NCBI GenBank assembly: GCA_032821775.1 | Contig: JAVLRN010000008.1 | Coordinates: 496,001 to 560,000 of the forward strand | Source of the DNA: Sanguinoderma infundibulare | Lineage: Eukaryota > Basidiomycota > Agaricomycetes > Polyporales > Polyporaceae | Direction of reading: 5' to 3' | Length of the DNA stretch: 64,000 nt | Shown here: positions 11,001 through 21,272 of the stretch, in pieces | How the letters are laid out: every line of letters begins with the position of its first letter | Position numbering within the stretch: the stretch's first letter is position 1 | The notes under the pieces: generated by a model | Seen by the model: the letters and a program-made list of their open reading frames with translations, nothing else | Told to the model about the DNA's origin: nothing | Database searches by the model: none | Translations under genes and position numbers: made by a program

Positions 11001-11058
11001 GAATGTGCGGAATGCAATGATTGCTCAGGCCTCCGGTGCGGAGGAGGAGGAGGAATAA
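8053..11058 (+). CDS. FunK1 fungal-type protein kinase, four exons, intact
   Basis: This predicts a protein kinase-like enzyme of the FunK1 expansion of mushroom-forming fungi; substrates are unknown. Exons are 8053-8355, 8411-9944, 10003-10208 and 10267-11058, with GT-AG introns of 55, 58 and 58 nt and consistent phases, giving 944 residues. The N-terminus has a basic KKNKRRKK patch and a long acidic stretch around residues 140-180. The N-lobe contains FMLFIIGRRCRILRWDRAG and FVWLKDAWR. The catalytic loop LHRDISDDN is in exon 3, followed by GILTDWEIS, where DWE stands in place of DFG. Exon 4 carries GSWQFAS and the DDLES motif typical of the family. The C-terminus is Glu-rich. A paralogue follows at 12046; a truncated KH gene ends within 80 bp on the other strand. 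Confidence 0.85.
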
Positions 11059-11133
11059 CTGGAAGGACTCGGAGTGGTCTACTGCCACCTTGTATTGCCA
11101 CTCCTTATTGTATTGCATCCCTACACACTATAT

Positions 11134-11840
11134 CTATACGACTACCTTTCCGATGATGCATCCGATCAAATCGTTGGGAATGTAGATCTGCTGGGTTTGC
11201 AGTTGGGCGCCGTCAGCGGCGGTTGTGGGCAGCCGCCAGCGGACAGGCATAACCGCGGACATAGGACGAGCCCATGTACGGCAGTCCGCGGGATGTGCTC
11301 GTGGAGCGTAGGTCGAAAGGTTCAAGGAGGGAGACGGCTGGCGCTCATTTGTCTCGATGAGGATGGCATCCGCCACACCAAATACTTACACTCAAAAGAC
11401 GATGAGTTGCGGATGAGATAGAGTTGGGGGACAATGACAGTGTTTGGTGCACCTCCGTAGAATCGGGAAACATCCCTTCACTAGCATTCAGCCTTGCTCC
11501 ACTGTCATCCTGGATCTCCTTGATCTTGGTTCCGCCCTTGGCAATTGCGGAGCACATACGAGAGTTGGGGATCATGGACTTGATAGTGACTGCGCAGCTC
11601 CCAAGGATGGACGGCTTGTCGAAGGGCTCGTCATTGAGCTTCCGGACGATGAGTGACCCGAACGACTGCAGTACCGCATCTAGAGGTCCGTTGATGTTGA
11701 GGATACACTCGGGGTTGCCTTGGATGCTCTCGAAGACCACGAACCGAGCGCCGCTCTTCTCGCGGGTCTCGTTGACGTGCGATCCTCCCAAGCTTGCCAG
11801 TGATGATGGACGGTGATGATGAGGCAGCGCATGTGGATGC
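11134..11840 (-). pseudogene. KH-domain RNA-binding protein remnant (PCBP/Rnc1-like)
   Basis: Three KH-like blocks are visible on the minus strand. The first is GGSHVNETREKSGARF, with the GxxG loop disrupted: IITGKLG and GGSHVNE lie in different frames. The second is AIAKGGTKIKEIQDDSGARL with EGMFPDSTE. The third begins QQIYIPNDLIGCIIGK and ends there. Proteins of this type bind poly(C)-rich RNA and control mRNA stability. A second frame change separates the KH2 block from GVADAILIETNE, unless an unrecognised intron lies there. The third KH domain is cut after IIGK, right where the 3' end of the convergent FunK1 gene begins, so the gene is truncated. Confidence 0.6.
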
Positions 11841-12045
11841 CTGTGAATCGAGCGCCTAATGACAGATCTCGCTTATCCGGAATAGGGAATATGAGAGGGT
11901 GCTTGTTGATGTGTTGAATTCTGTGTCTCTCATTGTAACCACCAAACTCCTCGTCCACCGTCTCGTTTCGCTGCACCTCTCTTTCCTACCTCCATCATAC
12001 TACTTGACATCTGTGCTTGTCTGGCCTTTGCTTGCTTGCTTTCTC

Positions 12046-14599
12046 ATGGCCCACACCATCCAACTTGATACCGAGGACTTTCTCCACCAGTTCCTTCCCT
12101 CTCCAATCGATACGCAACCTCTGAAGAAGCTGACGCTCAATCCCTTCGCTAACCTCCACAACGCCAATAATTTACCGGAAAGCGATCTCACTAAGCTTCT
12201 TGTGAGTATTTCGTGTTCATCCCTGTGGCTGAGCTAACTGGAATCCTAGACTGCGGCCGTCAATGAGCACAACCTTGCGCCGAAGTCAACGCTCTCACAG
12301 TACGACCACTTCGTCGACTCGAACGCAGAAGATAAGTCACAAACCACGAAGGCCGCCGTCTTTCATTCCCAAGACGTACTTCAAGGGGCGCAACTTCGCA
12401 GTGTCGACCAGATCGCCTCAGTCCAGGTTCGTAGCCACCACAACGGCATCGACCCATTTGACACTCATATAGCGGGTAGGCGGGAGAAGGAACGTAAGTG
12501 GCTCTTTGGCAGTATCTCTGTGGTGTTGGAGCTCGTCTTCGCCGCCCAACATCGAGTCTTCTTCTTCATGCTTCTCGTTATCGGCCGCAGCTTTCGCCTC
12601 CTCCGGTGGGATCGCGCCGGCGTCGCATCTACACCATCCGTCGACTACTATGAAGACCCCGACACGTTTTGCCAGATCCTATGGCGCCTCTCCCATCTCG
12701 ATGATGACGCACTAGGGTTCGACCCCAGTGCCACTCGTCTCCACCCAGCGCACATCGACTTCACGCATATGGACGTCGCCTCCTATCGGAACGCCTCGGA
12801 CATCAATCACGCCGAACGACCACTCAAGGATACCGAACTTCAAGGGCCCTTCGTCTTCCAATACATTTGTTCATTGTTCCGAGCATCGCTCAAGGGCGAT
12901 TGGCCATGTCACAGGCTTCAGGTTCCCGATGGAGATAGTACTCGCAACTTCCTCGTTGGGAGACCTGTATTTTGTGCTCACAACATGGTCGGCCGTGGAA
13001 CCCGTAGTTACGTGGCCCTAGACCGCAAGACAGGTCGCTTCGTGTGGCTCAAGGATGTGTGGCGCACGTCGCACGTGATCTCGGAAAGAGAAGGCGACAT
13101 CCTTCGAAAGCTCAATGAAGCTGGTGTCGAGAACGTCCCAACGCTGATATGCCACGGTGACATCCGCGATCAGACCACCGTCACAGGCCACTTGTGGGAA
13201 CATCAACATTCGAACCCGTCCGCTCCGCGTCCTCCCCCCTCTTTCCCTTCGCATTCTACCTCTGCATCAAGTGGAAGCAGGAAGCGCAAACGGCCGGAGG
13301 AAGAGGATGCGACACCCATTGGAGGATCCCCTCCGCCCTGTGGCCCAACGGCGAAGTCTGATTGTCCACTCAGGCAACACAGGCATTACAGGATCGTCGT
13401 AGAAGAGGTCTGCTTGCCCCTCAAAAACTTCGAGGACGGGCATCAACTTTTGGCTATCATCTTGGATTGCTTGCAAGGCAAGTGTCGGGCGTCATATCTA
13501 ACGTCGATCTACGCTGATTTCGTCTTTTTTCAGCTCACCACCAGGCAGCGACCAACCCGAACATGCAATACATCCATCGCGACATCAGCGGTGGTAACAT
13601 GCTCATCTGCCCCAAGGTCAGCTGCGATCCGGACAGGAAGAACCGTGAGATAGCGTGGTGTGGCATTCTCAGCGACTGGGAACTTGCCAAGCCGGTCGAC
13701 ACGGAGGAGGAGGCATCAAAAGCGACTCAGGTGGAACGGATGGTAGACCGTCAATTTCCTCGTGAGCGACTCGGGATGACACTGACAGAGACGTTCAGGG
13801 AACTTACCAATTCATGTCCATCAAGCTGCTTCATGATGTCGCCAAGCCTGTCAAGCTCTCGGACGAACTGGAGTCATTCTTCCACATCCTCGTGTACTAT
13901 GCCGTCCGCTACCTCCGCTCTAACTGCACAGATATTCAGTCCTGGGTCGACAATTATTTCCACGGGTAGAAGTCGTACTCCATCTCAGTCACTGGCGAGC
14001 TCCGGACTGGCTTGCGGGACTATCCACTTTCGTTTCAGAGCCCCATGGATTCCGTGCTTGCCACCATCCTCGAGAGCCTGAAGGCGCACTACCAGATCAT
14101 GTCCTATGAGGCAGCTCAAGCTCAACTCTCCACTCGTCCTCACGCGCCCACCCCTCCGCCCGCTGAGTGCAAGTTGCCCTCTGTCACTCGCAAATTCCCT
14201 GGCATCGACCCCACGAAGATCGCCCAATGGGAGGCGGACTGGGAGGCGGACACAGACATGGACCCCAGCCTGACCCCTGAGGAGCACCAGTTGGCTACCA
14301 AGCTCACCGATCATAGGTACATGATGGCGCTCCTTGCAAAGCAGCTCAGGAACCCACGCTGGCACGCCAACGACCGCATCCCCCAGGCAGACCTTCAAGT
14401 TTCGGAGTCGGCGGCGGCGGCAGCAGCAGCCAAGGACGCGAATGCTGCGCCGGCGAGCAACAAGCGGCGACGGACGTCCGGACCTGAACGCTGGGGCTCC
14501 CTTCCTCCTCGTTTGCATGCGTCGACGCGCCGCACACGAGTCCGTGATGGGACGCACCCCATTCGTCATGGGCAGAAGGTCGCGCCGCCGTGCACGTAG
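12046..14599 (+). pseudogene. second FunK1 kinase with premature stop
   Basis: It is paralogous to the kinase at 8053. Exons are 12046-12201, 12250-13477, 13534-13742 and from 13799. The second intron has a GC donor (GCAAGT at 13478) with a normal CAG acceptor; the others are GT-AG. Conserved blocks include FFFMLLVIGRSFRLLRWDRAG, FVWLKDVWR, YIHRDISGGN (catalytic loop), GILSDWELAKP, GTYQFMS and LSDELESFF. In exon 4 an in-frame TAG at 13967-13969 ends the product at 587 residues. The same frame then continues to 14599, which would give 797 residues with an alanine run near 14410. The stop removes the C-lobe tail. It may be a pseudogene or encode a shortened kinase. Confidence 0.7.
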
Positions 14600-15277
14600 G
14601 CTACTCCCACAAAGGATCCCGACATCTGCGATATCCTCACCTCCTTGACCACTTGTCGTTGTGTGCCCGTCGTAGTCCCATAAACCCCGCGCTCATCTTC
14701 GACGTCAAGGGCTCAGTGGCTCCTGTCCGAGTCTCTTCAATTCGTCTGGCGGACCCTTGCTTCTGCGTTCCTCATTCAGTAACAATTGGCACCCTCCGTC
14801 CTCCCGTCCGCGCTGTCGGCCGACGGCTGATTTATCCTACCCCGACTTCCTGCTGCGATTGCGAGTCTCCATCCTCGTCGGTTCGCCTGCGTGCATGGGA
14901 GTCCTGTCCGTGCTCGACCACCGAGCAGCTTAGACATGAATATCGTGTCGCCACTTCCGCCACCGCGATACCCACATCAACTTCCCTCCCCGATTGCGAC
15001 TCCATCTGGCGACTTGTTCTTGACGCCACGTCTCCAAATCCTCCAATTGCGATACCTTCGATTTGTAATACCGTTTAGTCGCTGCTCAGTTGCCCTCGTG
15101 TTTTGTTTCCTTTGTAGTTTGGTGCCTTCGTGCGTAGGCACAATGTGTCTGGACTTAACTTATTCCTCAGCTTTCTTGCGTGTCATATCTCATAGAGTAT
15201 CTGTCTGTGTACAGTTGGATTAGACTCACAATCGTGAATCATCGAATACTTCCTCACCATGTGACTCGGACGGTAGT
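14600..15277. other. intergenic, nothing recognisable
   Basis: Short plus-strand frames rich in Pro/Ser look like composition artefacts. No RNA gene or repeat was recognised. Confidence 0.4.
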
Positions 15278-15544
15278 ATGCGGTGGAAGTCATCACTCGC
15301 AGTTATACTGCCTCTGTCCTCGATTCCCTTACCCATGAGTAGGGTCTTTTTTGTCCTGTCTTCATCTGTGCTGATCAAGTCGAGTGTGGCCCTCGCAGTC
15401 ATCGAAATCATCCTGTTGCCAATTACGCCCGCTTTCGTGCTTGTGGGTGCCTTCGCATTTCCGCTTTGCATTGTCATGATCTGGGCTTGCGCCCGCGCAG
15501 GCCCTGGCAGCGAGTGGCACAAGGTGCACTGCCCTGCGGTCTAG
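15278..15544 (+). CDS. small hydrophobic ORF, hypothetical membrane protein
   Basis: An 88-codon plus-strand ORF encodes two strongly hydrophobic stretches (around residues 6-30 and 35-70) and a polar tail (GPGSEWHKVHC). No family is recognised and no intron is needed. The gene at 15740 in the same direction is also a membrane protein. The short length makes this tentative. Confidence 0.3.
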   Translation: MRWKSSLAVILPLSSIPLPMSRVFFVLSSSVLIKSSVALAVIEIILLPITPAFVLVGAFAFPLCIVMIWACARAGPGSEWHKVHCPAV

Positions 15545-15739
15545 TTCCTCTGGCGTCGAAATCCGTTGGCCTTCGCAAAGCTCCTACCTTTCCTGGAAAC
15601 TTCTGTGGCTCCAGGTAACAATGAGCGGCCTGTGCTTTGCCGCGGCCACCAGAACCCCTCCCCAATAAATTCCCCAATTCCTCAATACACCTCTCTCCAG
15701 CGCACTCATACGATCCACGCCACTATAACGTCTACGTCG

Positions 15740-16408
15740 ATGTCTTCCCTCTCACCTAATCCTCACAAGGCCTCAGGCCAGGGCATCCGCCTTGCTGAAT
15801 TCTCCACTATCCCACTCACGCACTCAACATGCACGCTCGTCAAAGGCCTACCCTTCCCGGACGTCGAGTCCGCACACCACCGAGAAGCCAGCCTCCGGCC
15901 AAACAGCCGCATCCGTCGCGCATGGCAAGACTTCAGCAAGTCCCTCGACTGGTGCACAATCGCTCACTCCCTGGGACTCCACCTCCTCATCCTCGCGTGC
16001 GGCATCCCCATCACCTCCGGCCTGAACATAGGCTTCGTCGCGCTTAGTGGAAAGGTCCTCGAAGGATCCCCCATCGTCGTCACCCCCGCCTTTGTGCGCG
16101 TCGCGTTCGCGGGGAGCGCGATCGTGGACGCGGCAGCGCTCGTCCTCCTTGCGCCCGCAGTGGCGGCCCTGGTCAGAACCTGGCACGGGGAACGTGCCAC
16201 GATGAAGGCGTGGTGGGGCACATTCGCATTCTGCGTACTTGTCGGGGGCGTGACCGCCGCGGGCTTGGGGATCGTGGTCGTGCCGCACCACCTGGCGCCT
16301 GAGGGGCTGAGCGCGACGCGTGCGCTCGTGGCGGGCAGCGTGGGGGTGGCCTGTGTCATTGTTTTTGTTTTGATGTTTGTTGCTTATGCTTGCTATACCC
16401 CATGCTGA
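15740..16408 (+). CDS. hypothetical four-helix membrane protein
   Basis: A single-exon ORF of 222 residues. I chose ATG 15740 because the frame upstream (open to 15566) lacks protein-like composition and the segment after the ATG is a plausible cytosolic N-terminus. After about 80 polar residues there are four hydrophobic segments: around HSLGLHLLILACGI, AGSAIVDAAALVLLAPAVAAL, WWGTFAFCVLVGGVTAAGLG and GSVGVACVIVFVLMFVAYAC. The order and spacing suggest an integral membrane protein. No known family is recognised. The frame is clean. Confidence 0.55.
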   Translation: MSSLSPNPHKASGQGIRLAEFSTIPLTHSTCTLVKGLPFPDVESAHHREASLRPNSRIRRAWQDFSKSLDWCTIAHSLGLHLLILACGIPITSGLNIGFVALSGKVLEGSPIVVTPAFVRVAFAGSAIVDAAALVLLAPAVAALVRTWHGERATMKAWWGTFAFCVLVGGVTAAGLGIVVVPHHLAPEGLSATRALVAGSVGVACVIVFVLMFVAYACYTPC

Positions 16409-16927
16409 TTCAAGTTTGTCCCCGAGTCACGACGCTGTGCGTAGAGTACTTCCATATGCCATGTGTTTAACTCTCATAGACTGCGATATGTGCAATTATG
16501 CGATGGCGGTCTTCACACACGTTGTTCGTGCTGCAGACTAGCGTGCGAAGTGTGAGCGAGCCACTTGGATACGCTCTACTAGTAAGTATGGTTTTTCAAC
16601 TCCGAGAAAAATCCAGGGGACGACTTCTCGGAAAAATCCACATCCACCTGAATGCATTCACTGGTTGGGCATTCTCGATTCCCATCTCCGAGTCTCCGAG
16701 CAACCTGATGATGACCATGACACGATGGTATTTGGTAAAGCACAAGAAGCAGAGACGGTCGCAAGGCATGCGGCACCACGCTTTGTACAAAAGTGCAGGC
16801 ACATGTATGGCGACCTGCGGTTTCTCAGACCCAGAGACAGAGCACTGCAGATTGGAATACGCTAAGCGTGAGCTGAGCCGTCTCATAACAAACCACAACG
16901 CACCTGCCGAATTTACAATTCGCGAAT
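16409..16927. other. intergenic, nothing recognisable
   Basis: Only short overlapping ORFs on both strands; no motif, RNA or repeat recognised. Confidence 0.4.
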
Positions 16928-17549
16928 CTAAAGGGGGTAGAGGTTCTTCAGCAGCCGCGTGTACTTCGCTGTGTGTAGCGAGAGCTTCACGAATCTCTTC
17001 GTGTACTCCATTTGCCCGCGCAACCACGCCTTGTGCAGGCCGAAGGGATAGAACCCCGTTCTGGCCCACATCCGCTTGTAGAGGGCGTTCACAGGGTCCA
17101 GTTTTGCTCGCTCTTCCAGTGTTCGAAACCATAGTCCTCGACAGCAGGTTGCGCAGGCGACAGCAGCTCTCCTAGGGACGCGTAGGTGAGTCGGATGAGA
17201 TAGAGGTTCAGGTACCACACGGGCTGGAACGATACATTCTGCCGGTCTTGTCGAACCCATAGTCGAGCTGAGTCTGTGCATCGTATGGCACGCGATTGGC
17301 AACGCATGCGTGGGCGAGCTGATAGGCGGTGTCGATCGGCCTGTCGGGCTTGCAGTCGAAGATGTGCCAGGGCCAGTGTCGTTTCTGACAGTCGGTGCTG
17401 CAGTACCAGAAGATCTTGCATCCGGCACACCGTTTGGCGTCAGGTGCCTCGAGGGAGCAACGGGCGCACTTGTGAACCCCCATCCTGCGACCAGTAAGAT
17501 TCCCATCAATCGATGAGATACACACGACTTCAACAAGCGTGATGATCAT
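16928..17549 (-). pseudogene. MYND zinc-finger protein, frameshifted
   Basis: The minus strand encodes a complete MYND zinc finger: CARCSLEAPDAKRCAGCK followed by FWYCSTDCQKRHWPWHIFDC, with the expected Cys/His spacing. MYND fingers bind proline-rich partners. The probable start is the ATG at 17483, since sequence before it looks like the 3' end of an intron. Downstream coding sequence continues in two other frames: FQPVWYLNLYLIRLTYASLGE, then VNALYKRMWARTGFYPF to a TAG at 16928. This implies one frame change near 17250 and another near 17120, with no plausible introns. I read it as a recent pseudogene. Confidence 0.6.
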
Positions 17550-17991
17550 GACGTACCGTCAGTTACCCGGGGGGCGTGGGATGAGGGCAAGTGCTGACAA
17601 CGCTCGGATGGTCCACAGCTATCGTTGTGTCGACTCCGACCTCTTCTCGGAAAAATCAAGATACTCGTCATATCCACCATCCACCGAGCGTTGTCGATAG
17701 ATGCAGGGCATCGAGGTGTCGCGACGCTTCTCGCTGGGCCAGAACAGAGCGCAATGATTACGAGGTCAAGACGGTAGCCCTAGGACTGGTCAGCCCGACG
17801 TTAGCTGCTCGGAGATGCACAAGCAGATTCAACACAATTTCGTGGCGAGTGCTGCCCAACATACCGGTCTACGTCTACGAGCCCTGCATGAGTGCACAAG
17901 AAAAAAGGCTGGAGCGGAGCGTCGTTCGCGGGCAATACTGGCATCTTTTCGGGAGAATTACTTTACATCTAGCTCAGTGCGGCCAAATAAT
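17550..17991. other. intergenic upstream of tRNA-Phe
   Basis: No gene recognised; short open frames only. Confidence 0.4.
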
Positions 17992-18064
17992 GCCGGGATA
18001 GCTCAGCTGGGAGAGCAACAGACTGAAGTTCTGGAGGTCGCGTGTTCAATCCACGCTCCTGGCA
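17992..18064 (+). tRNA. tRNA-Phe(GAA): tRNA-Phe (GAA), copy 1
   Basis: A 73-nt cloverleaf without an intron. The acceptor stem GCCGGGA pairs with TCCTGGC (one G-T), the D arm is GCTC/GAGC, the anticodon loop is CTGAAGT with anticodon GAA, and the T arm is GCGTG/CACGC with loop TTCAATC. The TTCAATC loop also forms box B of the internal promoter. A T-run about 15 nt downstream can serve as the Pol III terminator. It is identical to the copies at 29937 and 42637, but its flanks are unrelated to theirs. Confidence 0.9.
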
Positions 18065-18179
18065 TATATATTATTGCGCAAGCTTTTTGGATCATTTATC
18101 CTACTACTTATTATCCAAGGGACCACGCCATTCGCTACATTGAGTTCAAGTTGCGAAGACGTCGGCGGGTGCCTCGAGT

Positions 18180-18720
18180 AGTTCTTCGATGGCTATACCA
18201 TCCGCGAAGGCACCTACCATGCCGGATACAAGAAGAGGAAGAGGAACGCCATGGACAACGGGCGGCTCGCAGTCAATTTCCTCGACAAGAACATGCTCTG
18301 GTTCACGGAGGTGCCCTTGAACGATGTCGTCTATCATCTCCTCCGCTCTGTGCGCCCTATGATATCCTCCGCTACGAGGCATCCCAGAGCGCAATCCCTC
18401 TCGAACCTGCCTTCCCTCCACCCGCCAGTGCCGCAGAGGACACCGTCCGACCTGATGACTTCCAACTTTTTCCTTTCCGATGTGCACCTCACGGACGAAC
18501 CCGTACATCACCTCCCTGTTGACCGACGACACCCTCGCTCGGAGACCAGTTCGCAGCGTCCACCAACAAAGAGAGCTCGAGCTCGCCAAAGACGTCGCGG
18601 ACCACGCCCGGTTCGTCGCCATCCTGCACTGTGCATCCGTGCGTTGTTCTGTTCCCTCAAGACCTCGGGCATGGGCTCCGAATCGGCCTGGAAGGGCGAC
18701 CGAGCCTCAGACAAGTAGTG
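18180..18720 (+). pseudogene. unrecognised decayed coding region
   Basis: The plus strand carries protein-like text split among frames: YTIREGTYHAGYKKRKRNAM and NFLDKNMLWFTEVPLNDVV in one; YDILRYEASQSAIPLEPAF and RPDDFQLFPF in another; SLTDDTLARRP and LELAKDVADHARFVAILH in the third. The order is sensible for one protein with at least two frame changes and no matching introns. I do not recognise the family. Confidence 0.35.
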
Positions 18721-20200
18721 AAAGTCATCGAGAAAGCTTAGTCCGTGGACCGCCGGTGAATACGCGCAGGACAAAGAGCAAGAGGAAGCAGACGGAACAA
18801 GCTTCCGGAAGCGCTTCGTGGTTCCTTCCATCGCCTGGGCCGCCTCGGCCTCCAGGCGTTGTGCGCGGAGGTTCTCCATCTCGGCTCCCTCCGAACTAAC
18901 GCCATATGATATGTAAAACATCGCAACTGAAAAGCTTGATGTGGCGTTCGACGATCCCCCTTACTTCCTAGGTCCCTGAATGTACGTTTACGCTGCTCTC
19001 GCTGCTGAGATACCTCGTTGTCGTTCTCTGTTTCAATTGTCAAGTAGGAAGTAAACGCGATCAGCTCAATCCTCCACAATAGCCAATGGTCACGCTGCTT
19101 ACTATCCCATGGCCGCTCAGGGTTCTCGTGTTGAAAGGTGTTGATCGTGCATCAGAGAACACCAACCTAGGGAATTCTTCCTCGGTCTGCTCCGTCGTCG
19201 ATATCCATATGACACACAACATGAACGTATGAACACAGCACTTGGATCAGCCAAAGCGCAACCTGCCTGCAGGGCTATGCTATGCGCTAAGGGGCTATGC
19301 AGGGTTTCGCCGGATCCGACCATGAACTGTAAGACTCTGTAGGAATAAACCGTGAACGATGAAGTCCGGCAGGGGACGGGTATGTACGACAAATCATTGT
19401 AGAGCGCTGTAATGCTGCCAACGGGTGCTAGAAATGATTACAGAGCAATATAGCTGTTCCTACGGATACAGTAAATCACTGCAAAGTGATGCAATTCATC
19501 CTCGGCGTGCGGCCAATTATCGCAGAGCAATACGGCAGGTATAGCCTGGTATACAGCAACTGCAGCCATTCACCGTACACTACCATACGCCGGGGGACTC
19601 TTGTAGTCCTCTACAATATCTCTCCATCAGAACTACATGGTGCTACAATATCTCCCATTGGTCCTACATGGCACTACACGGCCCACGCACCTATCCGACA
19701 GGCCACTACAGTATTTCCTCCGGCTCCGGCGAAATCCTACAGGGCCCTGGAGCACGCTCAGCTATAAACTGTAGGGTATCGGCGTGTCCGCCGGAAGGCT
19801 ACAGAGCCAGAAGGTGAATTGCATAATGCCGTGAGGCACCTACGAACCACTACGACGTCTACAAAGCTATATGGATTATTACAGGTCTTTGTAAACCTCA
19901 AACCCGGTTTGCTGATCAGGGACGAACCTGGTACTTCCCGAATCGCGCTGCGGTACGTTAACCACGCCGCACACGTACAACCCAGCCAATGTCCAAAATA
20001 CGTAGATCCAAAAGTCTATGTCAAGATATGTAAATACATATGTGCACGACCACCAACAGGGACGGGGGACGGGGAGACGGCACTCGGGGGCCGGAGCCCG
20101 GACTAAGGCAAAGAGGAAACAAGGCTACGCGATACAAACACATGAGGGGGAGTCCTTTCGTCGAAGACGCGGTCATCTAGCTACGTAGGGTACGCAGGAT
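18721..20200. other. non-coding spacer with CTACA-rich stretch
   Basis: No coherent gene on either strand. From about 19330 to 19870 the composition changes and words such as CTACAATATC, CTACATGG, CTACAGGG and CTACAAAG recur, with a small tandem repeat described separately. Confidence 0.45.
19611..19674 (+). repeat. two imperfect 32-bp tandem units
   Basis: Units at 19611-19642 and 19643-19674 both begin CTACAATATCTC and both contain CCTACATGG or ACTACATGG near the end. They differ at roughly a quarter of positions. Confidence 0.5.
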
Positions 20201-21272
20201 ACTATTTACAGTTTAGTTGTCGTTCGTATTCATCGCTTCTCTGACGCACACAACCCCACGGAGAACGGTCACAAGACGAGAACGAAGGAGGATCTAAGGA
20301 ACGGATCCGGACAAGGAGGAGGGGATCAATACGAAGTAGGCCAGCCCTGCATGCCACCTTCCCAACAACGTCGTACCGCCATGATGGTCGGGACGGTACA
20401 CGCGAACTCGAGGACCAACGTGACAATGGAAAGGGAGATGGTCCTCGCGCGCATAGCGCGGCAGCGACTTGTCGAGGTAGGAGGGCGGGGGGACGGGGTG
20501 GGTGCGGCCGGGGAGGGAAACGAAGGGGCAGGAAAGACGAAAGCGGGAACAAAAGCGGCCGAGACACGATGAGGACGGGCACGTAAGTATGAGGAGCGGA
20601 AGCGGCTGGAGGCGCGGCTGGAGGTGAAGGGGTGGGGTGGCGAACAAACGAACAAAACAGCAAGGGAGGTGCGGTGGAGGAGCAGAAGGATAGCGAATGG
20701 TGGTGAGGGTGAGGGTGAACGGCAACAAGGTAAGTGGTTATAGGGGAAGAGCGCATGTATGTATGTACGTATGTATACAGGGAACGAACTACTTCAAATT
20801 ACTTTCAACGGCTTCGCCTGCGGGCGAGCGCGATGTGAGGCGCGGTCCGAGGGGAGAGATGGGAGAGGTGGGAGGAGAAAAGACTAGGGCTATTGGTACA
20901 TGGAGGTATGGACTACGGCCTGCGGCGGCGAGACGGACAGACACGGACAGGATCGTACGATAACACGTAAAACGCATAGGCAGGGGCGGGAGGGGACGAC
21001 AGAGACGAGCGAACGAGAACAGAAACGACGACAGACGGGACGCCAAAACACAAGGCCCAAGAAATCATAACGACGACGACCCACTATCGTACACACACGC
21101 CGCGCAAGAGCGCACAGGGGCAAGCTACAGAGACAGCAAGGGGGAGAGCATAGACATACACGGGCTAGAACAAGGCGACGACAGAAGCAGAGAGGAACAG
21201 CTGAAGACAAGGTCCTGATTGTGTTTGCGCACGGCGACAACCCCTAACGGCGCCGCCGTCTGTCACCGTCCA
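20201..21272. other. strand-asymmetric purine-rich stretch 3' of the WOPR gene
   Basis: The plus strand here is dominated by G and A, so the minus strand, which is the sense strand of the neighbouring WOPR gene, is C/T-rich. Apparent minus-strand ORFs consist of Pro, Ser, Leu and Arg as expected from composition alone. It may be the 3' untranslated region of the WOPR gene. A short (GTAT)n-like run lies at about 20755-20777. Confidence 0.4.

Noticed and set aside
20202..20756. 184-codon Pro/Ser-rich minus-strand ORF
   Set aside because: Composition follows from the C/T-rich strand; neighbouring frames look the same and no motif is present.
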